Positions 1-7,821 are shown, counted from the first letter of the stretch. The stretch: DNA of 12,884 bases from DRVV01 sp964487415 (GCA_964487415.1 CAZAPQ010000087.1:1-12884); one strand, 5' to 3'. Numbers and translations are program-made. Notes: a model not told the origin generated them from the sequence alone.

Positions 1-277
1 TATTTAACCCGAAAACATTTTTGACCCCGTTTTCCATGGCGTAGTTTCCAAGCTCATATGTAGCAACAAACGCGGCTCCAGTCCTCTTACAAATCTCAAA
101 GGCCTGTCCAAGGTGATCCCCATGATCGTGGGTTACATAAACCACGTCAGCCCTGCTTATTTCAGAAGCCCTAACCGGGGAGGAAGGGTTGCCGTCAAGC
201 CAAGGGTCAATTAAAACGATTTTGCCAGCCACCTCAATCTTGAAGGCTGAATGGCCAAACCATGTGATTCTAGCCAA
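1..277 (-). CDS. UPF0173 metal-dependent hydrolase (partial)
   Basis: Metallo-beta-lactamase-fold hydrolase of the UPF0173 type, a soluble metal-binding enzyme family without an established substrate. The first 92 residues are visible and the gene runs off the left edge. Seen: an N-terminal WFGHSAF segment (His9), IDPWLDGNP near residues 23-31, then the metal motif HDHGDH at residues 50-55 in the context VTHDHGDHLGQ. The later conserved residues lie outside the window. I chose the TTG at 277 because GGAGG at 285-289 lies 7 nt upstream; a TTG two codons earlier (283) is only 1 nt from that site. It diverges from methionine aminopeptidase. The family call is strong; the biological role is unknown. 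Confidence 0.85.
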   Translation of the reverse strand, partial: MARITWFGHSAFKIEVAGKIVLIDPWLDGNPSSPVRASEISRADVVYVTHDHGDHLGQAFEICKRTGAAFVATYELGNYAMENGVKNVFGLN

Positions 278-292
278 AGCCAAACCTCCAAA

Positions 293-300
293 TTTTTAAA
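293..300 (+). promoter_or_regulatory. TATA-like element for methionine aminopeptidase
   Basis: TTTTTAAA about 26 nt upstream of a predicted transcription start near 323. If correct, TTG codons at 301 and 304 are upstream of the transcript, and translation must begin at 337 or 346. Inferred from spacing only. Confidence 0.4.
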
Positions 301-314
301 TTGTTGCATTACGT

Positions 315-325
315 TGATAAAAAGT
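315..325 (-). promoter_or_regulatory. TATA-like element for UPF0173 gene
   Basis: On the minus strand AACTTTTTATC lies about 26 nt upstream of a predicted start near 294. That would give a leader of roughly 17 nt carrying the GGAGG at 285-289. It overlaps the divergent promoter region of the aminopeptidase gene. Confidence 0.3.
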
Positions 326-336
326 TAAGGTTTAGA

Positions 337-1251
337 GTGGTTGCTTTGAAGGATTTCGATGAGGAGGTCTACAAGAAACTAAGCTTTTCTGGAAGAATCC
401 TACGTGAGGTTCGGGAGGAAATTCAAAGCTTCGTCCGAGAGAACATGCCCATAATCGAGGTCTGCGAAAAGGCTGAAGAACTTATTAGGAAAAAGGGCGG
501 CGAACCGGCATTCCCGTGCAACGTCTCTATAAACGAGATAGCTGCCCACTATACTTCTCCCCCTGGAGATGTCAGGGTAATCCCGGAAGGCTCGCTTGTA
601 AAGGTGGACATAGGCGCCCATGTGGATGGCTATGTAACTGATACCGCTGTGACCATATGCTTCAACTCCGAGTATAGAGATCTTGTCCAGGCCGCTAATC
701 AAGCCTTAGAGGTTGCAGTGAAGGCAATAGGTCCAGAAATGCCCATATCAACGCTTGGAGCCTTAATTGAGAAGACCATAAAATCCAGGGGTTTCAAGCC
801 GATCAGGAACCTTACAGGCCACCAGGTGGGAAGATATCTTGTGCACGCTGGAACTTCGCTTCCAAACGTTGCCCAAACATCCTTCACAAAGGTGCATGCC
901 GGGGAGGCCTATGCCATTGAGCCTTTCGTAACCCTTCCAGAAGCCGAGGGGAAGGTTGAGGACAGCCGGGAGGTAACAATCTTTCGATTTTTAAAGCAGA
1001 AGCCCCTGAAAAACCCCTATGCCAAAAAGCTTCTAAAATATATAGAGGAGAAATTTAGGACTCTTCCCTTCACGGAGAGATGGCTCAAGGAAGTTGTCCC
1101 GAAGGAGCATTATGGGCCGGCGTTTCGGGAACTTTTGGCATCAAAGGCGATTATGGGCTATCCTGTCTTTATAGAGGCTAGCAGGAAACCGGTAGCCCAA
1201 GCTGAGCACACGGTTTTCGTGACTGGTGAAGGGTGCATTGTTCTAACCTAG
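337..1251 (+). CDS. map: type 2 methionine aminopeptidase
   Basis: Cytosolic dinuclear-metal peptidase that removes the initiator methionine from new proteins. Seen: the pita-bread fold signature of the archaeal/eukaryotic type 2 enzyme. Counting from GTG 337, the expected residues are His71 (AAHYTSP), Asp91 and Asp102 (VDIGAHVDGYVTDTAV), His162 (TGHQVGRY), Glu195 (AIEPFVT) and Glu290 (QAEHTVF). The 304-residue length fits archaeal enzymes of about 295. The long insert after the fourth ligand region (KNPYAKKLLKYI, TLPFTERW) is the type 2 helical subdomain. The frame is open from TTG 301, but no ribosome binding site precedes it. GTG 337 has AAGG at 327-330; TTG 346 is the alternative. The stop overlaps the convergent zinc-ribbon gene by 9 nt. 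Confidence 0.95.
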   Translation: MVALKDFDEEVYKKLSFSGRILREVREEIQSFVRENMPIIEVCEKAEELIRKKGGEPAFPCNVSINEIAAHYTSPPGDVRVIPEGSLVKVDIGAHVDGYVTDTAVTICFNSEYRDLVQAANQALEVAVKAIGPEMPISTLGALIEKTIKSRGFKPIRNLTGHQVGRYLVHAGTSLPNVAQTSFTKVHAGEAYAIEPFVTLPEAEGKVEDSREVTIFRFLKQKPLKNPYAKKLLKYIEEKFRTLPFTERWLKEVVPKEHYGPAFRELLASKAIMGYPVFIEASRKPVAQAEHTVFVTGEGCIVLT

Positions 1252-1659
1252 AGGTGGAAGGGTTTCCCTCTTCTCGCGGATTTCCCTGTAAATTGCTGTT
1301 ATAATCATTCTCTCGTTGCATTTTTGACAGGGCCCCATTTCCTTAAAGATGTAATCGCCCCTCTGAAACTCCCTGACGCTTTTGAAGCCGCACTTTTTAC
1401 ATTCAATAATGGTGGTCACGGTGGGAACCTCAATCTTCAACCTCACCATCATTCTTCTTGTTTGGAGAAGCACATAGGTGGACATGGCTAATCCAATACA
1501 TCCTATCAGGGCAAGATAGGCTGCTGCGATGCTATTTCCGTAAATGTAAAGGTTAGCTGCAAGCGCTATGGCGGCTACAGAGAGTGCCAAAACTAAAAAT
1601 ATGATGAACAAAGCCATCACTGAAACCTTATTCGCCAGGGATTTAGTGCTTTTGCCCAA
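1243..1659 (-). CDS. small membrane protein with C-terminal zinc ribbon
   Basis: Unrecognised 138-residue protein. Seen: a short basic N-terminus, two hydrophobic helices at about residues 14-36 and 43-65, then a soluble tail with two CxxC pairs (CKKC 87-90 and CQKC 111-114) typical of a zinc ribbon. With an even number of helices and a positive RRMMVR stretch after the second, the ribbon is probably cytoplasmic. The start is TTG 1659, preceded by GAGGG with 7 nt spacing. No ATG or GTG exists upstream in this frame before the DUF1512 stop. It lies 10 nt downstream of the DUF1512 gene, so the two are very likely co-transcribed. Its last 9 nt overlap the end of methionine aminopeptidase on the other strand. 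No function can be assigned. Confidence 0.8.
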   Translation of the reverse strand: MGKSTKSLANKVSVMALFIIFLVLALSVAAIALAANLYIYGNSIAAAYLALIGCIGLAMSTYVLLQTRRMMVRLKIEVPTVTTIIECKKCGFKSVREFQRGDYIFKEMGPCQKCNERMIITAIYREIREKRETLPPLG

Positions 1660-1669
1660 TCCACATCCC

Positions 1670-2815
1670 TCATTGTCCTATGCCTATAGTGTTGCCTACT
1701 CCGACGACGATAATCTTATCGCCTTCCTTTGTTCTCTCCAGAATCATCTGCTTTATCCTCTCAATGGCCTTATCCGCAGCTTCGAAGATTTCCTTACGCA
1801 TGGGCGAAACTGCATCGCCGATATCGACCTTAATTATGACAGCGTTTATCGGGATGCGATACTTCAATATGGATTCTTCAATCTTGAATTGATCAACCCC
1901 CGGGCCTCCAATGGCGGCACCGACGCCCTCAGCCACTTCGCCAACTTCCTCGCCTTCAAGTTTTAGAGCCGCATCAATCATTATGATGTTGGTTATTTTC
2001 CCCTCATTTTCCTCTATAATCGTTTTGATAGCGTCTCCAGGCTTACCAACATTTCCGCCTGGCCCCTCAGCCTTAATCACGTATGCCGTTCGCCCCTCAA
2101 TGGGCACCGTGGCAACAACACAGTCCTTAGCTATTTTCCTAACCTCATGACCATGCATGAGCTTTGCTGCCACTAAAGCGCCTATTCCGTCGCCTATGGG
2201 TTGACCATAAGCAAAGGCTTTTAATGCGCTTGCATATGCTTCAGCCTCCCTCATTACAAGTGGGAGGATCATCTGCACCTGCATTATAACATATAGGCTC
2301 AGGGTCTTTTTACCTAAAAGATAATAGTGTCTCACAACCTTGTAGATGTAATTTAGCGCCATAGCTGCCTCAAGAGTGTTCTCCAAATTATTAGTTTGAA
2401 CCTCATCTGCGGCCGGTGCAAGTAATCGCACTTCATCCTTTAATCTGTCGTCCCTGACGTCGAGGATATGTTCAAGCTTCCAGACGATTCCAGCCGGATC
2501 CATGCTTTGGGGCGGTATTGTAAAGTATTCTAAAAACCTGTCAACTCTGGATGTTGGATCAACTGTGGGCTTGCCGATTTCCTTAATAGTTTCTATGGCA
2601 ATTCTACGCCCTTCATCCCTAATATACTTTAGCTTGTAAAGTGAAGTCTCAATTTCCCTTAAAGTGGAGTAAAGCTGAAGCTTCTGACCGTAAAACATCA
2701 TAACAAATATTAAAATTATCCATAGCAGAAGATTCAATATCCAGGAGTAATCTCCCGTAGGCTGTAACTGCATAGTTTCTACCTGCAGAAGCGTTACAAT
2801 TCCGCCTATATCCAC
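1670..2815 (-). CDS. DUF1512 family membrane-anchored protein
   Basis: 381-residue protein that I recognise as DUF1512, an archaeal family without known function, at the family's usual length. Seen: one N-terminal transmembrane helix (about residues 24-42, IL/WIILIFVMM-rich), then a charged helical region (LREIETSLYKLKYIRDEGRR). A globular C-terminal half follows, with glycine-rich segments EGPGGNVGKPGDA, GAAIGGPGVDQFK and VVGVGNTIGIGQ. The IIMIDAALKLEGE and AVIIKVDIGDA strands give it a nucleotide-binding-like or enzyme-like look, but no standard catalytic motif is evident. The start is GTG 2815 with AAGGTGAG just upstream. It is the first gene of a two-gene operon with the zinc-ribbon membrane protein. 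The domain call is from memory of the family. Confidence 0.85.
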   Translation of the reverse strand: MDIGGIVTLLQVETMQLQPTGDYSWILNLLLWIILIFVMMFYGQKLQLYSTLREIETSLYKLKYIRDEGRRIAIETIKEIGKPTVDPTSRVDRFLEYFTIPPQSMDPAGIVWKLEHILDVRDDRLKDEVRLLAPAADEVQTNNLENTLEAAMALNYIYKVVRHYYLLGKKTLSLYVIMQVQMILPLVMREAEAYASALKAFAYGQPIGDGIGALVAAKLMHGHEVRKIAKDCVVATVPIEGRTAYVIKAEGPGGNVGKPGDAIKTIIEENEGKITNIIMIDAALKLEGEEVGEVAEGVGAAIGGPGVDQFKIEESILKYRIPINAVIIKVDIGDAVSPMRKEIFEAADKAIERIKQMILERTKEGDKIIVVGVGNTIGIGQ

Positions 2816-2850
2816 GGGCTCACCTTTCGGAAAACTATAGACTGCTTAGT

Positions 2851-2858
2851 TATAAGTT
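2851..2858 (-). promoter_or_regulatory. TATA element for DUF1512 operon
   Basis: Minus-strand AACTTATA lies 36-43 nt upstream of GTG 2815, placing transcription start near 2830 and giving a short leader with AAGGTGAG. It sits between the 5S terminator and the operon, consistent with an independent promoter. Confidence 0.5.
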
Positions 2859-2865
2859 TTAGGTT

Positions 2866-2892
2866 GTTCCATGTTATCCAACATGATAGAAC
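2866..2892. repeat. inverted repeat upstream of the DUF1512 promoter
   Basis: CATGTT (2870-2875), ATCC, AACATG (2880-2885) is a perfect 6-bp dyad. It is flanked by GTTC (2866-2869) and GAAC (2889-2892), offset by an ATA bulge. It lies just upstream of the TATA element at 2851-2858. It could be an operator or activator site, or a chance dyad. Confidence 0.4.
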
Positions 2893-2957
2893 GGCGTAAT
2901 TGATGTTTTACGCATCCTTAAATTCTGGGTCAAAGATGCTTTGAGTATGTGCAAGTT

Positions 2958-2965
2958 AAAAAATT
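2958..2965 (-). terminator. T-run terminator of 5S rRNA
   Basis: Minus strand reads AATTTTTT about 10-15 nt after the 3' end of the 5S gene. Archaeal RNA polymerase terminates at such U-runs. Confidence 0.5.
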
Positions 2966-2973
2966 AGTGGGAT

Positions 2974-3097
<124 letters not shown>

Positions 3098-3119
3098 AAA
3101 AATACACGCTAAGCCATTC

Positions 3120-3128
3120 AAATTAACT
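3120..3128 (-). promoter_or_regulatory. TATA-like element for 5S rRNA
   Basis: Minus-strand AGTTAATTT preceded by the purine-rich GCGAAA (a BRE-like context), centred about 27 nt upstream of the inferred 5S 5' end at 3097. The placement fits the archaeal rule, though the TATA match is only fair. Confidence 0.4.
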
Positions 3129-3148
3129 TTTCGCTTTAGAATTCAAAG

Positions 3149-4057
3149 TCAACCTTTTATGGCTTCCCAAACGCCGAAGCCGCCCACGGTGTCCGGTCGC
3201 TCCACCGGGTTGTACCACTGCTTTTTCGTGCCTATTTTCGCACGCATTTTCCAGCTCAATGATTTAGGCTCCTTTTCTATTCTTTCAAGGAGCTTGTCTA
3301 TTTTTCCCATGATGTTTTCCCTGTCCGTTCTGCTGATATTTTCAGGATTTACGTCCACTTCAGGCCCGTATTTTTCAAGCTCCTGAAGGAAAGCCTTTAT
3401 TTTCTTCAGGTTTGTTGTGGCTGTGTACCAGAAGCCCCAGTCCTTGGCTAAAAGCTTGGCTATATAAGGTGCTTCTATGCTTTCTTTTTCAGCTTTCTCT
3501 CCTACCTCATGGGCCCTCAAAAGTAAAAGGCAGTCCTTCAAGTCTTTGGCGCTGAAGCATTCCCACATCTGTATTTTCTCCAAAAGCATGTCTGTAACCG
3601 TTATTGTGGGATAGTCAAGTTCAAGTCTGCCCCTAAAGTCTATAGGGTGATTTGCCACGAGAAGTTTGTCAAAGAAGACGTCCACGTAGAACCAGCCCTT
3701 AGGATGATAATATATTTGCCTCTCAGAAGCCGCTGTGGAGAGGGTTGCCCTGCGTTTCACATAGTCAAGCCTGCTGAAGAAGTTTTGAATTTTATCCCTC
3801 TGACCCTTGTAGGAGATTAGGTCTATATCGCTGTATTCCTGCCCCCGCATGGCGCCAGTTCCAGTTCTACGGAGGGCTTCGGCGAAATCCCTATATTCTT
3901 GGCAGTGAAGCGCTATAGCTAAGCCTCCCAAAAGCCTTAGAATAATGTTCTCTTGTCCGGCTTTCTCAACTATATTTTTCGCTTCTTCTATGAATACTTG
4001 TGTTGGAACAATTCCGTTCCACTCTGGAGGAAGCTCCCTCCTTATCTCCCTATCCAA
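3149..4057 (-). CDS. nucleotidyltransferase-like protein (copy A)
   Basis: 302-residue protein of an uncharacterised nucleotidyltransferase-like family I recall from archaea and actinobacteria. Seen: GG at 44-45 (RLLGGLAIALHC), a DxD pair Asp77/Asp79 (YSDIDLIS), and a third acid Asp126 (FYVDVFFD), the layout of minimal and AbiEii-type enzymes. Next come a TVTDMLLEKIQ helix, KDLKD (171-175) and HEVGE. The tail contains KDWGFWYTATTNL and EPKSLSWKMRAKIGTKKQWY, which are family hallmarks. The start TTG 4057 lacks a well-placed ribosome binding site: GGTGAG at the preceding stop is about 16 nt away. An in-frame TGA blocks further extension. It lies 18 nt after the phosphoesterase gene, so is probably co-transcribed. 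It resembles the protein at 7822-8931. Substrate unknown; an antitoxin-linked role is possible but no partner toxin or antitoxin is visible. Confidence 0.75.
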   Translation of the reverse strand: MDREIRRELPPEWNGIVPTQVFIEEAKNIVEKAGQENIILRLLGGLAIALHCQEYRDFAEALRRTGTGAMRGQEYSDIDLISYKGQRDKIQNFFSRLDYVKRRATLSTAASERQIYYHPKGWFYVDVFFDKLLVANHPIDFRGRLELDYPTITVTDMLLEKIQMWECFSAKDLKDCLLLLRAHEVGEKAEKESIEAPYIAKLLAKDWGFWYTATTNLKKIKAFLQELEKYGPEVDVNPENISRTDRENIMGKIDKLLERIEKEPKSLSWKMRAKIGTKKQWYNPVERPDTVGGFGVWEAIKG

Positions 4058-4075
4058 AAGCCAAGACAGGGATTC

Positions 4076-5053
4076 TCACCCCTCTATTCTCTGAAGTCTG
4101 GTGATTCTGTTCCCTTTAAATTCTATTAGGAAGGCTCTGAGGATTCCTTCAGCATATTCGCTTCCCGGGTTCACGCAGTAGGTTTTGCCTATTTTTATGC
4201 ATCCTGAAGACTCGTGGATGTGGCCGTGAAGCCCCAGAAAGGGCTTATACTTCTCGATCATCTTTCTCACAGCCTTGGAGCCTACTGGAACCATCACGAC
4301 GTTTCCATGTTGAATTATTGGATTCAGGTCCTTATCTAAAAGGGGGGCTTCATCAATCTTTGACTGATATGGCGGCGCATGGAAGTTGAATATGGCATTC
4401 TCAACATTTTTCAGCTTTGAAATGTATTTTTCAAGTCTTTCCTCAAGTTTTTCTTCTTCCTCCTCTCTGGTCGTTTTCCATGGGGTTGGGTTCACCCAGC
4501 CGCAGCTTATCATTTCGTGGCTGTCATCTATTTCGATAACCTTGCCCTCACCGTTTATCACGTGCTTATGCTGATTGACGACCTCGTCCACGACAAACCT
4601 ATCATCATTCCCAGGGCAGACCACCACTCTAGTTCCGTTTGGTAGCTTCTGTGGGATAAGATCAAACCATTCATTTAGGGTGGAAATCATAACTTTCTCG
4701 AAAACTTCATCAACCTTTCTGGGGTTCTTAATCATTTCACCATACTCCTGTTCCGTTGTGACGTAGGGATAGTATCCTATGCCTTTTATTTCCTTGATCG
4801 CCTTATCCAGCTTATCTGCATCAATCATGTGTGTTTTCTTAAGGTGATAGTATGTATATTTCCCATCAGCCCGCTCCACAATAGGTACGATCATTTTTCC
4901 CGTTAGGTCTCCACCACAAATTGCTACGTTTACCTTAAACATGGCTGCTGCGTTTAGAAATTTTCGCCATGTTCCTTCGGATCCGTGCATATCCGTTGCG
5001 AAGAGGATTTTAGTTGTCGTTTCGTCCGTACTCTTTCGTAATAAAAAGCTCAA
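4076..5053 (-). CDS. calcineurin-like metallophosphoesterase
   Basis: 325-residue cytosolic phosphoesterase of the calcineurin-like fold. Seen: all five blocks in order, Asp21/His23 (ATDMHG), Asp49 (CGGDL), Asn149-Asp150 (CPGND), His225 (NFHAPP), His278/His280 (GHIHES), with a closing NPGSEY (295-300). These residues build the two-metal site. A YHLKKTHMIDADKL insertion at about residues 69-83 and a highly charged EEEEEKLEERLEKY helix (197-210) decorate the core. The start TTG 5053 has GGTGAA with 5-nt spacing; a nearby ATG (5067) is in a frame that closes quickly. It is the first gene of a pair with the nucleotidyltransferase-like protein. Substrate is not predictable; phosphodiester or phosphomonoester cleavage is likely. 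Confidence 0.9.
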   Translation of the reverse strand: MSFLLRKSTDETTTKILFATDMHGSEGTWRKFLNAAAMFKVNVAICGGDLTGKMIVPIVERADGKYTYYHLKKTHMIDADKLDKAIKEIKGIGYYPYVTTEQEYGEMIKNPRKVDEVFEKVMISTLNEWFDLIPQKLPNGTRVVVCPGNDDRFVVDEVVNQHKHVINGEGKVIEIDDSHEMISCGWVNPTPWKTTREEEEEKLEERLEKYISKLKNVENAIFNFHAPPYQSKIDEAPLLDKDLNPIIQHGNVVMVPVGSKAVRKMIEKYKPFLGLHGHIHESSGCIKIGKTYCVNPGSEYAEGILRAFLIEFKGNRITRLQRIEG

Positions 5054-5095
5054 TTAACTTCACCATGACAGTTTATATGGAAAGTGCAACGGCGG

Positions 5096-5103
5096 TATTT
5101 AAA
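5096..5103 (-). promoter_or_regulatory. TATA element for phosphoesterase operon
   Basis: Minus-strand TTTAAATA, preceded by AAT, predicts a transcription start near 5073 and a leader of about 20 nt carrying GGTGAA. Confidence 0.5.
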
Positions 5104-5140
5104 ATTATGCCATAAATGAAAAGGCTTAAATTCAGTTTAC

Positions 5141-5148
5141 TATAAAAC
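5141..5148 (+). promoter_or_regulatory. TATA element for APC permease
   Basis: TATAAAAC is centred about 26 nt upstream of ATG 5172, so it predicts a leaderless or nearly leaderless transcript. A second candidate, TTAAATT at 5126-5132, would give a leader of about 20 nt including AGGTG (5158-5162). Confidence 0.45.
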
Positions 5149-5171
5149 ATTGGAATTAGGTGCCGTGTAGA

Positions 5172-6875
5172 ATGAGTTCTGAAAGACCTGGACTTTTTGC
5201 AAGGGAAGCCACTGGCCTTGTAAGGGAAATCGGCTTCACTCTCGGCGTCATCATAATAATGAGCCACGTGATAGGTCTGGGCTGGCAAAAGCGGGTTTTC
5301 CAGTTCACTGGACCAAAGCCCATGCCGACGGATCTTATGCCCCTAGGGCTTCCAGCAATGTTTTGGGCTTTCTTGGCCGTCGGGATAGTTGTTTTAATCA
5401 CTGGCTATGCGGCGGGTTATGTAGCAGCGGCGATGCCCAGATCCGGAGGCGGCTATGTAACCATATCAAGGGTTATCCACCCATTTGTTGGTTATATGGC
5501 TGCCTGGCTTATGTTCCTTGCCGAAGCTTTCTCCTATGGGCTAATCGGCGTAGCGGTTTTTGAGGCCATAATGATTTTCTTTAACATAGCTCTGGCGCCC
5601 GCTACGATAGCTTTCGGATCCCTTGAACTGTTTATTGGCGGGGTAGTCATTGTTTGGATTTTCGCAATAATAGGACTGCTTGGAACTAAGCTTTACGGGC
5701 GCCTTATGGAGGTGCTATTTTACATACCAGCAGCAATAACAATTCTCTTCTTTGCCATGTGGATTGCGGGAGTGTTAAACCCAGGCGCGGTTGCAACTGG
5801 AATGGAAGAAGTACTAGGTGCCTCAACCTCCAAAATTATGAAAATAGCCATAGATACTGGGATGACGAATCCGGAAAACGTTGCAGGATTCTTTGACGCG
5901 TTTTCTTTCGCCTTGGGAGGCGCCTTCTGGGCTTACATGGGATGGTACGCCACCACATTCCTTGCCGGAGAAGTTAAAGAGGCAAATAAGAAGCTTCCTA
6001 TGGTTGTTTTAACCGCAGGAATCGTTATAATGATAGTCTATCTTTTGGCTTCATCGCTTTCCGCCCTCTCCGCAATGGGTGTGGAAACCTATACGGATGC
6101 TGCCGGGCATAAGTGGAGCTTATTCCAAGCCTATGCCTGGTTAAGTTATGGCCCTTCAGAGGTAAGGGATGCTGCTAAGGCTGGTATTCCAAACTTCCAA
6201 AGTGCTTGGAGTACAGGAATAGCCTCTATAACCGCTAGGGGGTTAGGCCTGGGATGGATATCATGGCTTATTGCATTGGGCGGAGTGCTTTGGGTGGCTA
6301 ATGACATTCCGCCGTTCCTGCTTGTTTGCTCTAGGACGTTTTTCGCCATGTCCTTTGACAGGATGATGCCTGAGAAGTTCTCCTATGTCAGCGAGAGATG
6401 GCATTCTCCAATATGGGCTATAATAATAACTGCTATATTCGCCATGCCAGCATGCATGGCGGAAGCTGACTTTCCAGCGGGTGCCGCAAGCTACTTGGCG
6501 TTTGCAGGGGTTGTGGGAACAGACATTTTCGACGCGTTCTTCCTAACGATGTTCTGTGTTTCATGCATGTTGCTTCCTTTGGAGAGAAAGGACATATACG
6601 ACAGAGCAGCAGTTAAACATTCAATAGGCGCTGTTGTAACCTTAGGATTCTTTGCAACCCTTGGAGGAGCCTTATGCCTATACATTTTCATAAAGGAGTC
6701 GCCATGGATATGGTCACTCTTTACAACAGGAGCAGCCATGGCAGATGTTGTAAGCGCGATTGGATTCATCGGCTGCATTGTCGTGGGCATCTTGCTGTAC
6801 GTCTATTACATGTATAAGAACACGACCCGCGGCGTGGACATGCGTACGCTTTACTTGAGCATACCGCCAGAATAG
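5172..6875 (+). CDS. APC-superfamily amino acid/polyamine permease
   Basis: 567-residue integral membrane transporter of the APC (amino acid-polyamine-organocation) superfamily, probably moving amino acids or similar organic cations with an ion gradient. Seen: a GLFAREATGLVREIG entry segment, about 12 hydrophobic helices, a glycine-rich PRSGGGYVTISR motif in the second/third helix region, and the loop AGEVKEANKKLP (about 265-276). SRTFFAMSFDRMMPEKF (about 387-403) follows; it is the family's conserved cytoplasmic loop. The loops at about residues 205-240 and 303-350 are longer than usual. ATG 5172 is preferred over GTG 5160. AGGTG lies 9 nt upstream and the promoter at 5141 would start transcription at the ATG itself. 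No transport partner gene is adjacent. Substrate cannot be told. Confidence 0.88.
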   Translation: MSSERPGLFAREATGLVREIGFTLGVIIIMSHVIGLGWQKRVFQFTGPKPMPTDLMPLGLPAMFWAFLAVGIVVLITGYAAGYVAAAMPRSGGGYVTISRVIHPFVGYMAAWLMFLAEAFSYGLIGVAVFEAIMIFFNIALAPATIAFGSLELFIGGVVIVWIFAIIGLLGTKLYGRLMEVLFYIPAAITILFFAMWIAGVLNPGAVATGMEEVLGASTSKIMKIAIDTGMTNPENVAGFFDAFSFALGGAFWAYMGWYATTFLAGEVKEANKKLPMVVLTAGIVIMIVYLLASSLSALSAMGVETYTDAAGHKWSLFQAYAWLSYGPSEVRDAAKAGIPNFQSAWSTGIASITARGLGLGWISWLIALGGVLWVANDIPPFLLVCSRTFFAMSFDRMMPEKFSYVSERWHSPIWAIIITAIFAMPACMAEADFPAGAASYLAFAGVVGTDIFDAFFLTMFCVSCMLLPLERKDIYDRAAVKHSIGAVVTLGFFATLGGALCLYIFIKESPWIWSLFTTGAAMADVVSAIGFIGCIVVGILLYVYYMYKNTTRGVDMRTLYLSIPPE

Positions 6876-6877
6876 CC

Positions 6878-6885
6878 TTAAATAT
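6878..6885 (+). promoter_or_regulatory. TATA element for the 297-residue membrane protein
   Basis: TTAAATAT in the gap after the permease stop predicts transcription start near 6908, leaving a leader with GAGG (6914-6917) 8 nt before ATG 6926. Confidence 0.5.
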
Positions 6886-6893
6886 CCATCCCA

Positions 6894-6904
6894 TTTTTTC
6901 TTTT
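6894..6904 (+). terminator. T-rich terminator after APC permease
   Basis: T6-C-T4 shortly after the permease stop, without a stem-loop. It matches the U-run type of archaeal termination. It lies between the next gene's TATA element and its predicted start, so it would not interrupt that transcript. Confidence 0.35.
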
Positions 6905-6925
6905 GTTGAAATCGAGGCTTAATAT

Positions 6926-7819
6926 ATGCTTGAGTTGGATTTTATTGCTGATGCTGTAGAGGAACAGATAATCCGTGGGAACCTAAGGTGGCTCGCCAAC
7001 TTCACCGAAATTCATAGGAACTACGCCTTGGGGGAAATTGTTTTTCCCATCTACGCCTCAGGCAGCCTCCAGGAGAGGGGTTTCTTTCTTTCAAGGATTT
7101 TTTCCGCCCTCGTCACTCCAAAGTATAAGGTGCATTTCTTCCTTTACAAATCTCCAATCATAGACTCCAAAATTGTTAGAAAAATGCTTCTTTCCTTAAA
7201 AAGCAGATTCAGCGAGGACGACTGGGTTTTTCTAAGCCTTGTCCAAAGTCAACCCTTCGCGAGGGATGTTAAGGATGCGATAACTGGCATTAAGGATAAA
7301 AACATCGGATTGGCTGCCTTTAGCCTGGCCTCAAAGGAGTCAGTTTGCTCTCAAAATGTGCTGGGTAAGGGTTTGTTGAAGCAGCTGAAGCTTATAGAGG
7401 CAAAGTTTGAAGCCTTCGACCTGCCTAGCTACCTTAAAAGCTTCACAATAGTTCTCAGTTTAGGAGTCCTCTTCCTCGCCTTCCTAGCCCTATTAGGGCT
7501 GGTTCAAGCAATACAGCCCTTAACGCTTCTTTTACTCATTGTTTTCTCCCTTATAATAGGTCACAAAATCTACAAGGCACGCTATCATACAACATTAACC
7601 TTGAGCAGCAGCGAATTCAAAATTCAGGAGGGTCAAAAATTAACGGTGGGGAAGTGGTCTGATTACTCAAATGTAACCATTTACATAACGCCTAAACATG
7701 AAACATGCCTTAGGCTTTACTCGGATAAGGGGAAAGTTGACCTGCCCATATCAAGGGTTGGCCTATCCAGAAGAGAGGCGTACGAAATAATATCAAGTCT
7801 GGTTAGGGGCAGAAAATAG
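6926..7819 (+). CDS. two-helix membrane protein with possible PH-like C-terminal domain
   Basis: 297-residue protein I do not recognise as a named family. Seen: a soluble N-terminal region (about 1-170) of mixed alpha/beta character, with strands such as KVHFFLYKS and DDWVFLSLVQ and no obvious catalytic motif. Two hydrophobic helices follow at about 173-195 and 198-213, with a short turn between them. The C-terminal domain (about 218-297) is beta-rich and ends in a helix: TLTLSSSEFKIQEG, GKWSDYSNVTIYI, CLRLYSDKG, KVDLPISRVGLSRREAYEII. That arrangement resembles bacterial PH-like domains; this is an inference from pattern only. Both soluble parts should face the cytoplasm. ATG 6926 has GAGG 8 nt upstream. 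Its stop lies 2 nt from the stop of the convergent nucleotidyltransferase-like gene. Confidence 0.7.
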   Translation: MLELDFIADAVEEQIIRGNLRWLANFTEIHRNYALGEIVFPIYASGSLQERGFFLSRIFSALVTPKYKVHFFLYKSPIIDSKIVRKMLLSLKSRFSEDDWVFLSLVQSQPFARDVKDAITGIKDKNIGLAAFSLASKESVCSQNVLGKGLLKQLKLIEAKFEAFDLPSYLKSFTIVLSLGVLFLAFLALLGLVQAIQPLTLLLLIVFSLIIGHKIYKARYHTTLTLSSSEFKIQEGQKLTVGKWSDYSNVTIYITPKHETCLRLYSDKGKVDLPISRVGLSRREAYEIISSLVRGRK

Positions 7820-7821
7820 TT

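Noticed and set aside
3149..4057. AbiE-type toxin-antitoxin module
   Set aside because: The nucleotidyltransferase motifs fit loosely, but no AbiEi-like antitoxin or other small partner gene is adjacent; the neighbour is a phosphoesterase.
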